Assembly: GCF_000003855.2 (NCBI RefSeq)
Contig: NW_003101628.1
Coordinates: 51,387 to 100,185, forward strand
Direction: 5' to 3'
Length of the DNA: 48,799 bases
Source of the DNA: Blastomyces gilchristii SLH14081
Taxonomy: Eukaryota > Ascomycota > Eurotiomycetes > Onygenales > Ajellomycetaceae
In this document: positions 21,054 through 33,204 of the stretch, piece after piece
How the letters are laid out: each line of letters starts with the position of its first letter
Position numbering within the stretch: the stretch's first letter is position 1
Notes under the pieces: generated by a model
Told to the model about the DNA's origin: nothing
Seen by the model: the letters and a program-made list of their open reading frames with translations, nothing else
Databases searched by the model: none
Position numbers and translations under genes: made by a program

Positions 21054-24000
21054 CTAGTCAATTTCCACCTCTTCATATTCAGATACTTCTGAATTCAGTC
21101 ATTTTCTTGTAGCTGCTCTAGTTTCTGATAGAAAGTCTATTAAGTATTTAGTTCCTGTCTCAGTTGAGAATAAGAACCTCATATTTAATTGATTTAAATC
21201 ATACTTCTTCTTTAATCTGACTCTGAGACTATTGTATAATGCACAATGTATTACAATATGCTCAGGATTTTCATTCACATTGCAGAATGAGCACTCTGTT
21301 GAATCAAATCTATCATCAAATCTTTGTATATAAGATTTGAAATAATCATGTCCTAGTTTCAGCTGAATTATAGATGAGAATATTTTCTTTTTATATTTAA
21401 TTGAACAAGATTTCCACTTTGGTTTTGTCTCAAATCTTGAATAATGTATACTCTTCTTTTATTTCTGCCAGCTTTCATTTCACTTGTTTAAACAAGATTC
21501 TTTTATCTTTCTCTTTATAAAAGACCAGGACACTGTTTTTTGAATAGATCTGCTTAATTCTGAACCCTTTTTTACAGCTGAATCAGCCAATTCATTGCCA
21601 TGAATATTCATATGAGCAGGAACTCAATGCAGATGAATTATCAGTTTTGATATTCTTCTCTTTTGAATTTTCAAAACAGAGTTTAAAATCAGTTCAAGAT
21701 TCATTTGATCATTATGAATCTGACTATTTCTAAGTCTTTTTAAAGCAGCTTGACTATCAGAGAATATCCATGTCTCTTTCAAATCATTTCCTCTTTTATG
21801 AGATTTTATTTCAATGAGTTTGAAAGCTTTCACTATTACAAATAGTTCAGCATCAAAGACTTCAGATTCACAGCCTAAATTCCAGAAATCTGAGATAAAA
21901 TTAATATTATCTTCAGTATAAGCAATGTCTGCGCCTAATCTATTCAAATTCTCATTTTTTAAGTCATCTGAGTAGATCTGAATAGAGTCTTTTATATTAA
22001 TTGTAGAGATCTTCTTCAAATGCTGTTCATATTCTCTCTCTTTAGATAGTTCACTTATTTGTAAGTCTATGAGAGATTTCAGCTTTTCTCTCCAGAGAGA
22101 TATCTTCTCATGATCAATTTTCTCAACATTTAATAAAGAAAAGTGATTCTTAAGAAGTGAATATAGTCTATACAGTTGAGAGGGCATTTTCTTTAAAGTA
22201 TTATTCTCATTTCAATCAAGAAATCTATTTCAATCCAGTTCATTTCCTGAGTTAACTGATGGAAATGAAGAAGAGACTCTTTCTCTGATTATATGATTTG
22301 AGCTCATCTTCATGACTCTCAGAGCATAGTTCATACAGGCCTTTTCAAATCAAATAGCAGGAGATGGAATTGAAGCTTCAATTTCCATTGCTTTAATAGA
22401 AGATGACTTGAATGCACTCAGAATTCTTCTCAAAGCTCTGTTTTATAGACTTTGAAAGAGTTCAGTGAAGTTTCCTTGATTGTTTCACTAAACTTGAACT
22501 TCATAATCAGCTACTGAGATAATACAGGCTATGTATAACTGTCTCATAGCCTGAAAGGATAGACCTCTCTCAGTATTTAATAGTCTGATTATACTATTCA
22601 GTAGTCTCTCTGTCTTGATGATTCTTTGTTGAATATGATATTTAAAATTCAGCTTGAAGTTTAACCATACTCCTAGTCATTTGACATTTAAACCGGGTTT
22701 AATCTCTTTATTCAAAAGAGTTAGACTTAGTTCTTTCTCATTAAATCTGGGAAAAAAGTGAATTAACTCAGTTTTATTCATATCAAATTGAATTAGATTG
22801 ATATCTGTTCTAACAAAGATTTTCTTTACTGCTTTCTCAATCACTTCTAAGTTCTCTTTGATTGTCTTTGAACTGTAGAGTAGACCAATATCATCTACAT
22901 AACTTGAAGATCTCACTATTTTCATCTCTCTATTCTTGAATAGATATGCAGTGTATATTGCAAATAAAACAGGTGAGATTGAAGATCCTTATGATACTCC
23001 TATTTTTATCTCAGTTTTATCTTGTTTTCTTCCATCAAAGAATAGTTGTATAATTCTTTTAGACATGAAACAATTGACTCATTTTATTAGAGAAAGTGAC
23101 AGTTTTAACATCTTCAAAGTTTGAATCATCTTAGACTTTGACACATGATCAAATGCACCTTTTATATCAATAAAAACTGCAGTTGAGACCAGGCCTTCAT
23201 GCTTTGCTACTTGAATATCATGAATAACTGAGAGAACAGTATCAATTGCAGAACATTGTTTTCTACCTCTCATTTGTTCATTAAATAGAAGAGAATCACT
23301 AATAGAGCTTATAAAAGATAATCTAGTAGCTATTATCTTTTCTAGAATTTTTCTCATACAGTTCAACAGAGATATTACTCTATATGACTTAGGAATTGAA
23401 GCCTTTCTATTAGGTTTTGCAAGGATTACTCCAGTAGCTTCTCTCCAGCATTCAGAATGATAACCATTTTTTAAGAGATTGAAAAAGAGCTCAAAATATT
23501 CATTCTTCAAGTAGGAATATGTGTTTTGAATAATTGAGTGATTAATTGAATCAGGCCCTGCAGCAGTTTTAATTGAACTTGAGAATATTGCTGACTCTAG
23601 TTCATCATATGTAAGCTCAGACCATTCCCAGTTATTTTCATCAATATATTCATGAAATGACATATTCTCCTCTTCTAAATGTGATGATGAGTTTTAAAAG
23701 AGAATTCTCATAAAAGCTTGACATTTTTCCTCAAAAGAATTTGCTGTATATAATTCATTCTGAAATTCATATTCTAAGGTTGAAAGCTTTGCTACACTTC
23801 TTGTTTTAGTATAGTTAAAGGCTTTGAAAACTTCTTTTTCTTGTGCTTCTTCAAGAAGTTGTTCCAGCAATCTGTTTTGGCTTTTTTAATATCTGAAAAA
23901 TATTCATTTTGAATAGCTTTGAACTCTTCATCAGATATTAAGTGATTCTTTCAATCTCTCTTAGCAGTGACTAATTGCTTTCTTTTAGAAGTGATATTCT

Positions 24001-25000
24001 CATTTCATCAAGGTTTGAAATACTCAGAAGACTTTTTCTTTGGAATATTTTCTTCAATACTTGTTAGAAGAATAGATATAATCAGCTTTGCTCTATTCTT
24101 AAGCATTTCATTTGATATATCTTGACTTTGATTTCAATAGAGCTCATTCTGTCTTTCAGATTTCAGCTGTTTTACTCTTTCTTCAACTGCTTTTCAATCA
24201 GCTTTTTCAAAGTTATACTGATTAGAGAGAAGAGGATTTTCACTTCTTTGTTTTTCACTCAGTTCAATATCAAATTGAATGATCTCATGACCCGATTCTG
24301 AGGTTTCATTTGAATCAATAAACCAGTTTATAAGTCTTTTTTCAATTAGATTTTGTGACATGAAAGTTAGATCTATAATAGATTTCTGTTTCATATCTTT
24401 TCTAAAGAATGTTTGTTGATCAGACTTGTTAACTAAATCTATTGAATGCTCAAAAGTTCATTTAACCAGTTTATCTGCTCTTACTGCTCTTGTGCACTCT
24501 GAGTTTCATCAGAGATGATGTGCATTGAAGTCTCCTGCAATTATAGAGTTTTTTAAGGAAGTTATATTCAAAAATCCTCTATCAATTGTTCAGGTATTGT
24601 TGTTTTCTTTCAATGATTTTTCATTATAGATATTTATAAGTTGAATAGTATCAAACTCATTATCTTTATCTATAATGTCACTCACTAGAATGTCAGAGTC
24701 AGATATGATATCAAATCTCAGATTAAATTGATATCTTGATCTTTTTCTCCCATAGATTGCTACTCTTGATTTTATCTCAGATTTTTCAGGAAGAAAGCAG
24801 TAATAGCTTGGATGAGAAATGATGTACTTTTGCTCAGTATCAAAATTTGGTTCTTGAAGAAGTACAAAGTCAACTTTTTGTTCAAATGCAATCTGAAGAC
24901 AAGAATAAATGCAATTTAAGTTTCTATTCACATTATTTTGAATAAATGTGATTTTTGAAGAGTTTTTAAACTTTTTTTGTTGTTTTTGTTGTACATTCAT
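21054..25000 (-). pseudogene. LINE beta ORF2: endonuclease, reverse transcriptase, RNase H
   Basis: ATG at 25000 (MNVQQKQQKK...). Endonuclease: FIQNNVNRNLN, then VDFVLLQEPNF, with NIYNEKS further on. Reverse transcriptase: SSSIKTAAGPDSINH, VILAKPNRKASIPKSYRVIS, AVFIDIKGAFDHVSK, a GVS*GSSISP block (Gln codon decayed to TAA) and an intact SYVDDI (22890-22901 is YVDD). RNase H: FDAELFVIVKA, WIFSDSQAALKRL, then LH*VPAHMNIHGNELAD with TGA for Trp. C-terminal CSFCNVNENPEHIVIHC zinc-like motif; stop at 21054. Frame analysis shows one change of frame, between about 24190 and 23663, explained by a one-base deletion near 23855-23866 relative to LINE delta. Copies target-primed cDNA in the family; this copy is probably inactive. 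Confidence 0.85.
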
Positions 25001-25029
25001 ACTAAAAGAGAGTGAAGATATAGTAGAAT

Positions 25030-26628
25030 CTAATCACTATCACCAGATAGTAGATTATAACTATTTTGAAAAGCAGGAATCTCAACTGCTTGTATTCTAT
25101 CTAGTTTATTATCAGAGTCATTTCTCAATTCTCTAATCTTAACAGGTGTTTGAGGATTCAAATTCTGTTTACATTTAGCTGGAGAATTGAAGTTTGAAGA
25201 CCTAGATAGTTGAGAGTTTCTTCTTTTTGAGCTTACAGTTGTGGATTTACTAGCTTGACTTTTCTCTTCAGTTTTAGATTCACTTTGAGCTTCATCTTTT
25301 CTCCAGTTCTTCTGAGTTCTTGGAGCAAATACACATTCTTTTGAGCTAGATGCATGTTTTTCTTTGCAATTGGAGCACTTAAGCAGAGTATGTTGACATA
25401 TTTCATCTCTTTTTGAGCATGTTTCACATTTATGCTCACTAGTTTTGTGATCTCTAGCACAGAATGCGCATTTTGAGTCTCTGAAACAAGAGATTGCAAA
25501 GTGTCCATATCTTTAACAGTTTGAACACTGTGTTTGAGCTTTGAGATTCATTCTTGAATCTTTGTATTCATGAACTCTCATTTTCAAACCTGCTACTCTT
25601 ACTTCAGAGATTCTTGATTGTTCAAGTGTCTTTATATATACTAGAACAGAGGCATTTCTTCTGCTCTGTCTGAACTCAATTGAATTAAGTCATACAGACT
25701 CTTTTCTCAGTTGAATAGAATTGTATTCTTCTAATTCATTTTTGAGAAGCAGCATTTCTTCCTCACAGTCAAAAATTTCAACTGGAATATTATGAAGAAT
25801 GAATTTGTCCCACTTTTCATCTCTTTCAGATAGAATTGTTGTATTCAGTAGAGATTCTATTACTGATTTTCAGAGATTCTCATTCTGAATGAGGAATTCT
25901 GCACTGAATTCAGGCATTGTAGTCAAAATAATAGAGTTTTCAAAGAAAGATGGCTCAATTGAAGCTATGACTGATTTTTGAACTTCAATATCAGTCATTA
26001 ACTGAGAAAAGAACTGCTGATTAATTTCATTTCTAATTCTGAAAATGAGATTTGAGTTTAGCTTGTTTTTTTGCAAGCTCTCCTGGTTTGAGACTTTGAG
26101 AATAAGTCTTCTGTTTCTGGAGATTTGAAAGTTCTTCTCTTTTTGTATTTCTTTTTTTTCCTTTCTATGAACAGAGGTCTGAGAAATATTCTTCTCAGTT
26201 TTCTCAGAATTTTGAGCAGATTTTGAACTAGCAGGTTTGAAGACAGCAGATTCTGCTACTTGAGCATATGTTTTCTTCTGATTTGAAGAAGAAGATGAAG
26301 AAGTAGAAGATGAAAAAGAGTCAGTGACTGTACTGGAAGATTTCAATGTTTTTTGAATTGTGTTTGAAATTCCAAGTTTGAACTTGATCACTTCTTGTAG
26401 TTGTCTAGCCTGAGCATGAAGAATTAACAGAACTTCTTCATTCTCTTCACTCAGACACTGTTTTCCAAGAATTTTGCTTGCTTTTTTCAGTTCCTGTATT
26501 TTGAGAACTTGTTGTTTCTCTATTTCTTTCTTCTTTCTTCTCTTTAGAATTTCAATCTCAGGAATGGCATCTGGGAAAACATCTTTTTCCACATCAACTG
26601 AGTGTACTCTTGAACTCATTTTACTCAC
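25030..26628 (-). pseudogene. LINE beta ORF1: Gag-like RNA-binding protein with three zinc knuckles
   Basis: 533 codons in a single frame (26628-25030), broken only by a few in-frame stops, at least partly of the TGG-to-TGA or CAA-to-TAA kind. N-terminal part: basic and coiled-coil-like (EILKRRKKKEIEKQQ), then a serine run (SSSTSSSSSS near residue 110) and a Lys/Glu-rich stretch. C-terminal half: three CCHC-type knuckles, CSNC..YGHFAISC, CAFCARDHKTSEHKC and CSNCKEKHASSSKEC (about 25530-25340). This is the usual ORF1 architecture of Tad1/I-type LINEs, whose product coats the RNA. ORF2 starts about 30 bp after the ORF1 stop. Confidence 0.85.
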
Positions 26629-26632
26629 TGAA

Positions 26633-26763
26633 TGAAAAGTTGGTCAGACTGTTTCAATTGAGAGATTTATCAGTATATTTTCAAATGAAAAGTTGGTCAG
26701 ACTGTTTCAGTTAAGAGATTTATTAGTCTATTTTCAATTGAAAAGTTGGTCAGACTGTTTCAA
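26633..26763. repeat. 53-bp tandem repeats directly upstream of LINE beta ORF1
   Basis: TGAAAAGTTGGTCAGACTG starts at 26633, 26686 and 26739, giving two full 53-bp units and a partial third. They end five bases before the ORF1 start codon, in the 5' leader. Short repeats in LINE leaders often carry promoter or translation signals; no specific role is visible. Confidence 0.8.
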
Positions 26764-27343
26764 AAGAAGAATGAAAGACTTTTGTGTATAAAACACCTGA
26801 TTTTTTTTTTCACACTAGTTCAGTAACTAGGTTAGATTTTTGAAGAGAATCTAATAAACTAAAAGTGATTTTTAAGATAAATCAATAAAATCTTTACAAA
26901 CTCTTTCTTGGGATACAGTGAGGAAAAGTATGATATCAATTGATAATAAATCAGATGATATGACAGTTTTTGAGAGAAAAACTGACAAAAAATATGTCAA
27001 TTTTTTGCAGAGAAATTGATTAAAACTATTCAATTTTATTCTAAATCATCCAATTCTTCTCACACAACAAGTGTGCAACTCAAATCAGTCAATAAAGAGT
27101 GTAAAAGAGAATTAAGTATTAATGAAAGCTCTTCAGCCACTGAAAAAGTAATTCTTACTTAAAAGAATATAAAATTATGACAGAAAACAACTCTGTTTTT
27201 AATTCTTTGTAAGAATATTGTGTAAAACCCAGAGAAAAACACCTTACTTTTTCAAGAGAAGTAAAAAACTATTTCTAAGATCTTTTTTTTTTGCATTAAC
27301 TGCTGCAGAAGAATGAGATAGAAACTGCTAAGATATGCACTAC
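26764..27343. other. AT-rich 5' leader of LINE beta
   Basis: About 580 bp of decayed sequence between the 53-bp repeats and the MITE fragment. No open frame or recognised motif. Belongs to the LINE because the whole interval lies inside the 13-bp duplication. Confidence 0.6.
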
Positions 27344-27620
27344 TAGACTGGCCGCCGGGACCATGAATTTCATATTTGGTCCCATTTGGTCTGGTCCCAG
27401 TCTGTTTCTATATGATAATGCCGCTGGGACTGGCTATCAAAAAAACATGTAAAGTGACTATATATCAGATCTTAAAATGGAATCATGACTTGAAAAAAAT
27501 GAGAAAGTGGTCTCATTTGATTCCATTTAGTCTCATTCTTGGCATAAAGTTACTATTTTTAGACATTTTAAGGTTTTTTTTAGACTATTTTTAATTTTTT
27601 AAAAAGTAATGCTTTTTGAT
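27344..27620 (+). mobile_element. hAT-like MITE, left half, truncated, inside LINE beta
   Basis: Begins exactly at the MITE terminus TAGACTGGCCGCCGGGACC and follows the element at 40365 to ...AAAAAGTAATGCTTTTTGAT, then stops and continues into GC-rich non-MITE sequence. Flanked on the left by TGCACTAC (27336-27343), which is not found exactly at the right break. It is one of the least mutated MITE sequences here. Confidence 0.85.
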
Positions 27621-28324
27621 CAAAGGCTCAGTCAGACCTTGGGGTATACTGATTTTATAGTTGTTGATGTGCTGTTGACTCATTGTCCACTGGTTATGTA
27701 TTGAATGCTGTTGCCGAGGTATCTTTTTGTATTGTTCTGCTGGGGATGGGCCAGATTGAGAGGGGTAGTACAAGGGTGAGACTTGGTGTTGAAGTCTAGA
27801 TACACAGGCGACGGACCGTGGAGGTTGCACTTCAGAAGAGTCCGTTGATTATGTGCTTGATATTATCGCCGAGGTATCTTTTTGTATTTTTCTGCCGGGG
27901 ATGGGCCAGATTGGGAAGGGCGGTACGAGGGTGAGACTTGGCGTTGGTGTTTTGGAACATCAAAGATGGACAGGGTTTTCGCGGAGGTCGCTCCTCGGAT
28001 ATCTCCACAACTACAGGTCGGGGATCTTCCAAAATCGAGAAGATTGGTGCATATGGCTAGGTCACTTCACCTTACAATTTGTATGGCACTCTGGCCCGGG
28101 GTTGTGGTGTGGTAGGGGAGAACGGGGGATAATCCCACACAGGAGCTTCGAACAACGTCCGGTTCACGTTTGGCTGGATAACTCCACCACCACACAGGGT
28201 ATGCGGTCGGCGATGGGGTCAGAATGCTTGTATGATCGAGGGCTTTTCGATGGATCTATCGGCGGGTTCTTATTCGAAAAATCGAGCGAGTTTGTGGTGG
28301 AGCGGTTTTGGGAACTCACAGTTG
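27621..28324 (-). other. GC-rich, almost undecayed 5' terminal segment of LINE beta
   Basis: About 700 bp with normal to high GC, many CpG and CCGGG-type blocks, ending exactly at the 13-bp duplication that bounds LINE beta. It contains a 155-bp-period tandem repeat (27686-27795 and 27841-27950). Two explanations: the genuine 5' untranslated/promoter region of the LINE, spared because most LINE copies are 5'-truncated and this part is rare in the genome; or a foreign transcript joined on by template switching. A 160-codon plus-strand frame (27853-28335) runs past the insertion boundary into gypsy B and is judged spurious. Confidence 0.6.
27686..27950. repeat. Two units of a 155-bp-period tandem repeat in the GC-rich segment
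   Basis: GCCGAGGTATCTTTTTGTAT occurs at 27713 and 27868, and GATGGGCCAGATTG follows in both. About 110 bp of each unit align (27686-27795, 27841-27950). Differences are mostly transitions, with the left unit more decayed. The period is not a multiple of three, which argues against a repeated protein domain and fits promoter monomers. Confidence 0.75.
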
Positions 28325-29179
28325 ATTATAAATAACTGATGAAAAGATGAATCTCACAGACTCAGAGTGATATTCATTCTTATAAATATAAAATAAGTTT
28401 TTCAAATAAATCTTGTACAACTTTGAGAAAGTGAATATATAAGATAAGTATTATAAATACTTCACTGAGTGTAGATAAGTAAGTAATCTTATATTATACT
28501 TTATATACTTCAGCTTATACTATCTTATATTGAATAAAGAGCTTTTAATATCTTTCTATTTATAGATCTTCATTCATGATCTTACATCTGAGTTGAGAGT
28601 GAAATAAAAATGCTTAATCTCATAATCAGATATAATGAAAGAAGTATACAATATTCTCATTGTATAGAAACAAGTGAGTCAATTATAACAGAAAATACTG
28701 TAATTAAGTATATCTCAGTGAAGAATGAGTAATCAGACTTTTATAAGACAAGTTATACATCTGAATATGATAAATCTAGATCTGAATATTATCAATAAAG
28801 TGCTGAATTCTCTGAAAAAGAAATTCTCTGAGTAAAAATCTTAATATTATAAGTATCAAGCTTGCTTCAACTGCAGATGTCAAAATCATGATATAAAAGA
28901 TTACACACAGTATACACAGTTAAGAGAAGCAAGAGAGTCAAAAAACTAGTAGAATCAGTGAGCTTGAAGATACTTACTGATATTCTATGAAAAGTCTTCA
29001 AAGTAAAAGAGATGTCTGTATTAGATAATTCTCTGAATTCTATGAATATCAAGAGAAAGCAGACTTCTGAATAAGATGTGAGTGAGAATAATGAAACAGA
29101 TGCTTATCTCAATATCTTGAGACTTGAAATGTTAATATATAAGATATACTTAAGTAAGAATTAAAAGATAGCTGTAAAA

Positions 29180-32100
29180 GTGTTAACAGATACAGAAGCT
29201 TTTATATAATATATTAATATTATATAATCTGAAGACTGAAAGAGATCTGCTGAGTGAAGAATCTCTGATATATAAGATTATTTAATAACTAATATTTAAT
29301 ATTATCTACAAGACTAAGAGTTCTCTTACACTTTAAAGAATGATCTTGCTACATTTGAGTATGAGAGCTGTAGAATGTGAAATACAATCTTATTTTTAAA
29401 CTGAATTAATTTTAAAGATTTAATCTGCAGATTCAATGATGTACATATTATATATAGTTAACTGATAGAAAGAAAACAGTTTATATAATTCTATTAACTG
29501 ATATGAGAAGAACATTTCATGTCTCTGATATAGAAGAATTAAATCTGTTTATATATTAATAAGTAAAGAGAATGATTTATAAGACCTTATCTGAAAGTAT
29601 TCTGTATATTATATAAGATCTGAAAGCAGAGAAAATCAAGATAAAGAATATATAGAAAGACAAGTGTATGAAAAAGCTTCTGAAGAAGTATAAAAAGATC
29701 TTCTAAACAGATCTTTCACTGAAATTACTGCTGAAATGAGAATTTATACATAAGATTAATATGAGGAATATAAAACCAGTTAATCAGAATGTGTACTGTC
29801 TGTCATAAACATATCTTAAAGAACAGAAGTATCAGATCACAGACCTTCTAGAATATAATCTTATATAACTCTCATCAAGTATGTGAGGCTTTTCAGTTCT
29901 ATTCATAAAAAAGACAGATAAGAAGTGATAGATGTGTATTAACTATCAAGCACTTAATAAGCTTATAATCAAGAATGAATATTCATTATCATAGATTCAA
30001 TAACAGTTGAATATAATTAAAAATATCTGATATCTATCAAAGATTAATCTTCTCTCAGAATACTGACAGATCTGTATAAGTAAACTATCAGTTCTGTGAA
30101 CTGTGCTTAATATGTAATGAGAGAAGTTTGAATTTCTGATAATATTATTCAGTCTGATAAATGCATCTATCATCTTTTAAATGATGATGAATACAATTCT
30201 TTATAAATAGAATAAAATCTCATATCTTATATATTTTAATGATATTTTAGTCTTCTTAAACTTATATAATGAATATCTGAAGTATCTTGATAAAGTGCTT
30301 ATAACTCTAGTAGAGTATAAGCTCTATATCAAATCAATAAAGTGTGTGTTTAAAATGAAAGAGTTGAAGTTTATAGAATATATAGTAAGTGATAACTGTA
30401 TATATCTCATTCTGAAGAAATTGAATGTTATAATAAATTGATCACAGCTGAGAAATATATATTATATATAATAGTTTCTTAAGTTGATCTCATATTACTG
30501 CAGATTTATTAAGAATTTTATATAAATATCTGCATCACTCTCAGATCTCTTAAAAGAAATAGATACAAATCTGTGAAAGAAGAAGTTTCATTCAATTATC
30601 TAAAATACTGTATGTGAAGAGACTTTTCTCACACTGAGAGAATATGTAATAATATTCTCAGTGCTTATTTAATCAGATCATGATAAATCTTTCTATATTG
30701 AGATAAATATATCTGAATAAGCTATCAGAGATACTCTTCTACAGATGAGTGAAAACAGCAAGCTGCACTCAGTAATATATAATGATAGAAAACTATCAAG
30801 CACTGAGCTCAATTATTCAGTGTATAAAAAGAAATTACTAGTAATCAAGTATATACTGATATTATGAAATAAATATATTAATAACAGATATATAATAATA
30901 GTGATTATGAATCATGAAAGTCTTATCTATCTATAATTGATAATAAAATCTTTCAAATACTTAGTATATTGAATCTCAGAGTTTTAAGTGTATAATCTTT
31001 ATATTAAATACTGAAAGAAATTGAACACTGTGATATCTGATGCAATCAGTTGCAGATCTGATTTCATAAGTGAGAGTTCTGTGAATCAGATATAAGAAAA
31101 GTTTGTATTAAATGTACTGAGAGAGTGTAAGGAATCAGAATGAGTGAATATAATAATCTCTCACTTAAAGAACAGTAAGATATTGAATGATAAGTATTTT
31201 ATAAAAGTAGTAGAAGAGACACTTCTGAACTTCAAGCTGAGAAAATTGAAAAATAATATTGTGTTTTACTGTAATCTAGAATATGCAGAAGCTTTCTATC
31301 TGAAACATTCATTTAAACACAACTTAATAATAATAATACAAGAAATTCAGTTACTTAGAAAGCTCTGAACTTATAAGTGTACTTAAATCAAGAGTATACT
31401 GATTAAGCATGACTGAGAATATTCAGATATACACTCACAAGTGCCTGAATTATCAGGTTGTAAAAGAATTGAAGAAAGAATTAGAATATAAGAAAGTACA
31501 ACATCAAATGAAATGTATAATATAACTGTTTAAATAATGAGAGATGAATCTCATAGACATACTACTGTGAACATTAAATAGAAATCAATGAATAATCACT
31601 GCTATTGATTATACTACTGACTGATCAGTCATGAAAGCAGTTTCAGAGATAATAGAGAAGATAGTGATGAAGTTTCTATATAATGAGATCTATATTAACT
31701 ATGAAATACTGTGTGAGATTCTAACTGATAACAGTGTGAATCTTGTAGAAGAAGTAGTGAGACATTTTATAAGTCAGTTATAGATAAGATATCATAGAAC
31801 AATATCATATCACTTATGAATAAATAGAAAAGTGAAACACTTGAATGAAATCTTGAGTAACATACTGATGAAATATCTAGTGAACAAGTCTATAAAACTA
31901 TAAGATGAATATCTCAGACAGGTGCTATTGATCACATGAATTCAACAGCATGCAGTCTCTAAGTATTTATCATTCTATCTGTTGTATGAATTGCATCCGC
32001 GCATTCTGAAGAATGCTTCAGAAAAGATGAAAGAGAAAGCATCAGTTACAGACACAGCAGAAACAGCAGTTGCAGATGCAACAGTTGCAGATGCAGAATC

Positions 32101-32640
32101 AAGATTGAAAGAGATCAGTCACACATATATAAAAGCTAACAAGTTACTCCTGAACTGAGCAATTCAATTGAAAAGAATATGAGACTCACTAGTTAAGAAA
32201 TCAAGTCTCAAGATAAGAATATAAGTTCTCATATATAATGAGAATTCTGAAAAGTTTCAATCTAGATGATTTGAATCATATAAAATACTTAAATCACATT
32301 CTCTGAGAACATATGCATTGAAAGAATCAGAGAGATAAGTCTTACATAACTTAATAAATAATTCATAACTTATGAAAGTAAAGATATAAGACTTGAGTGA
32401 ATTATAATTATCTACAGTACTATTATCAATGTTGAAAAAGAAGAAGCTTATAATTAAAAAGTCTCATAAAGTAAGAGAAATTATAGATACTTATAAATCA
32501 GATAATCTCACTTATTTCAATCTTTTCATAATTATAAGAAAAGAATGAGAAGTAATGAAGAAATCAGATGAACATCACACTTTAATAAGTAGTAAGACTG
32601 TAGCTGATTGTATAATAACACACTGCAGATAGCAGATGTA
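29180..32640 (+). pseudogene. Gypsy B pol (protease, reverse transcriptase, RNase H, integrase)
   Basis: The best readable pol of this family in the window. Examples: CINYQALNKLIIKNEYSLS, INLLSEY, MMNTILYK, EYKLYIKSIKCVFKMKELKF, ELNYSVYKKKLLVIKYI, VISDAI, then the integrase open frame 31144-31368 and the D-D core. Past the integrase the frame continues with SEKFQSRWFESYKILKSH and HKVREIIDTYKSDNLTYF to about 32640, a typical C-terminal extension. Stops occur every few tens of codons. Confidence 0.8.
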
Positions 32641-33204
32641 ATATAGTAAAGAGCAGTCTCAAAGCAGCAGACTTATATATAAGTCAGATCACAGAAGAAA
32701 AAGAGATTCAGAGTTGAAATTAACTGTTTATATCAGTTCAATTATGAAGATTACAGAGAATAAACTATCTGAAACATCTGCAGATGTGTGAGACTAAGCT
32801 ATTTCAATCTCTGATAATACTCAGAGATCAGATGAGATTAGTTTCAATAAGCTCTTTACTGTAGTGATCTGAGCAGATGAAAAGAGACAGTATAATGTAT
32901 AAGATAGAATCATAAAAGATAAAAGCTGCTAAATCTAGTCACTGAACACTGAATTATATAGAGATTATATAAGAGTAGTGACTAGCAGATAAAGAAAAAG
33001 TGTAAGAAAAGAAAAGAGATAATGAATTAGTTATCAACTGTAAGAGTCAGCTGTAAAAGATAAATATTATCATACACATCTCATTCATTTTTATATATCA
33101 CATATTTAATCTATTTTCAACATCATATCATCTGAAAAACATTAAAAATAAAGGAAATCTCAAAACTTGAGATCTGTAAGAAATTCAAGTGCTGCAAGCT
33201 GCTC

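Larger units (their letters stand above)
20674..28324 (-). mobile_element. LINE beta: full-length Tad1-like non-LTR retrotransposon (7.65 kb)
   Basis: Inserted in the gag of gypsy B with a 13-bp target duplication ATTATAAATAACT (20661-20673 and 28325-28337). The uninterrupted sequence is visible in gypsy A near 17300. From 5' to 3' on the minus strand: GC-rich 5' segment (28324-27621), MITE fragment (27620-27344), AT-rich leader with 53-bp repeats, ORF1 with zinc knuckles (26628-25030), ORF2 with endonuclease, reverse transcriptase and RNase H (25000-21054), 3' untranslated region and a (TAA)n tail at 20674-20695. ORF1 with CCHC knuckles, an APE-type endonuclease and an RNase H domain fit the fungal Tad1 clade. 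This is the least decayed element of the window, and all its pieces remain in order. Confidence 0.9.

Noticed and set aside
20674..26628. Alternative genetic code (TGA read as Trp), for example a mitochondrial sequence
   Set aside because: TGA at Trp positions is accompanied by TAA at Gln positions, as C-to-T decay predicts. The APP1-like gene uses TGG for Trp and TGA as stop in the same window.
27620..27830. MITE in LINE beta as complete with its right end at about 27827 (TGCACTTC resembles the left flank TGCACTAC)
   Set aside because: Only seven of eight bases match and there is no MITE terminus before it; the MITE homology ends at 27620.
27853..28335. 160-codon plus-strand open frame in the GC-rich segment
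   Set aside because: It crosses the LINE beta/gypsy B junction at 28324-28325, has no recognisable domain, and overlaps repeats whose 155-bp period is not a multiple of three.
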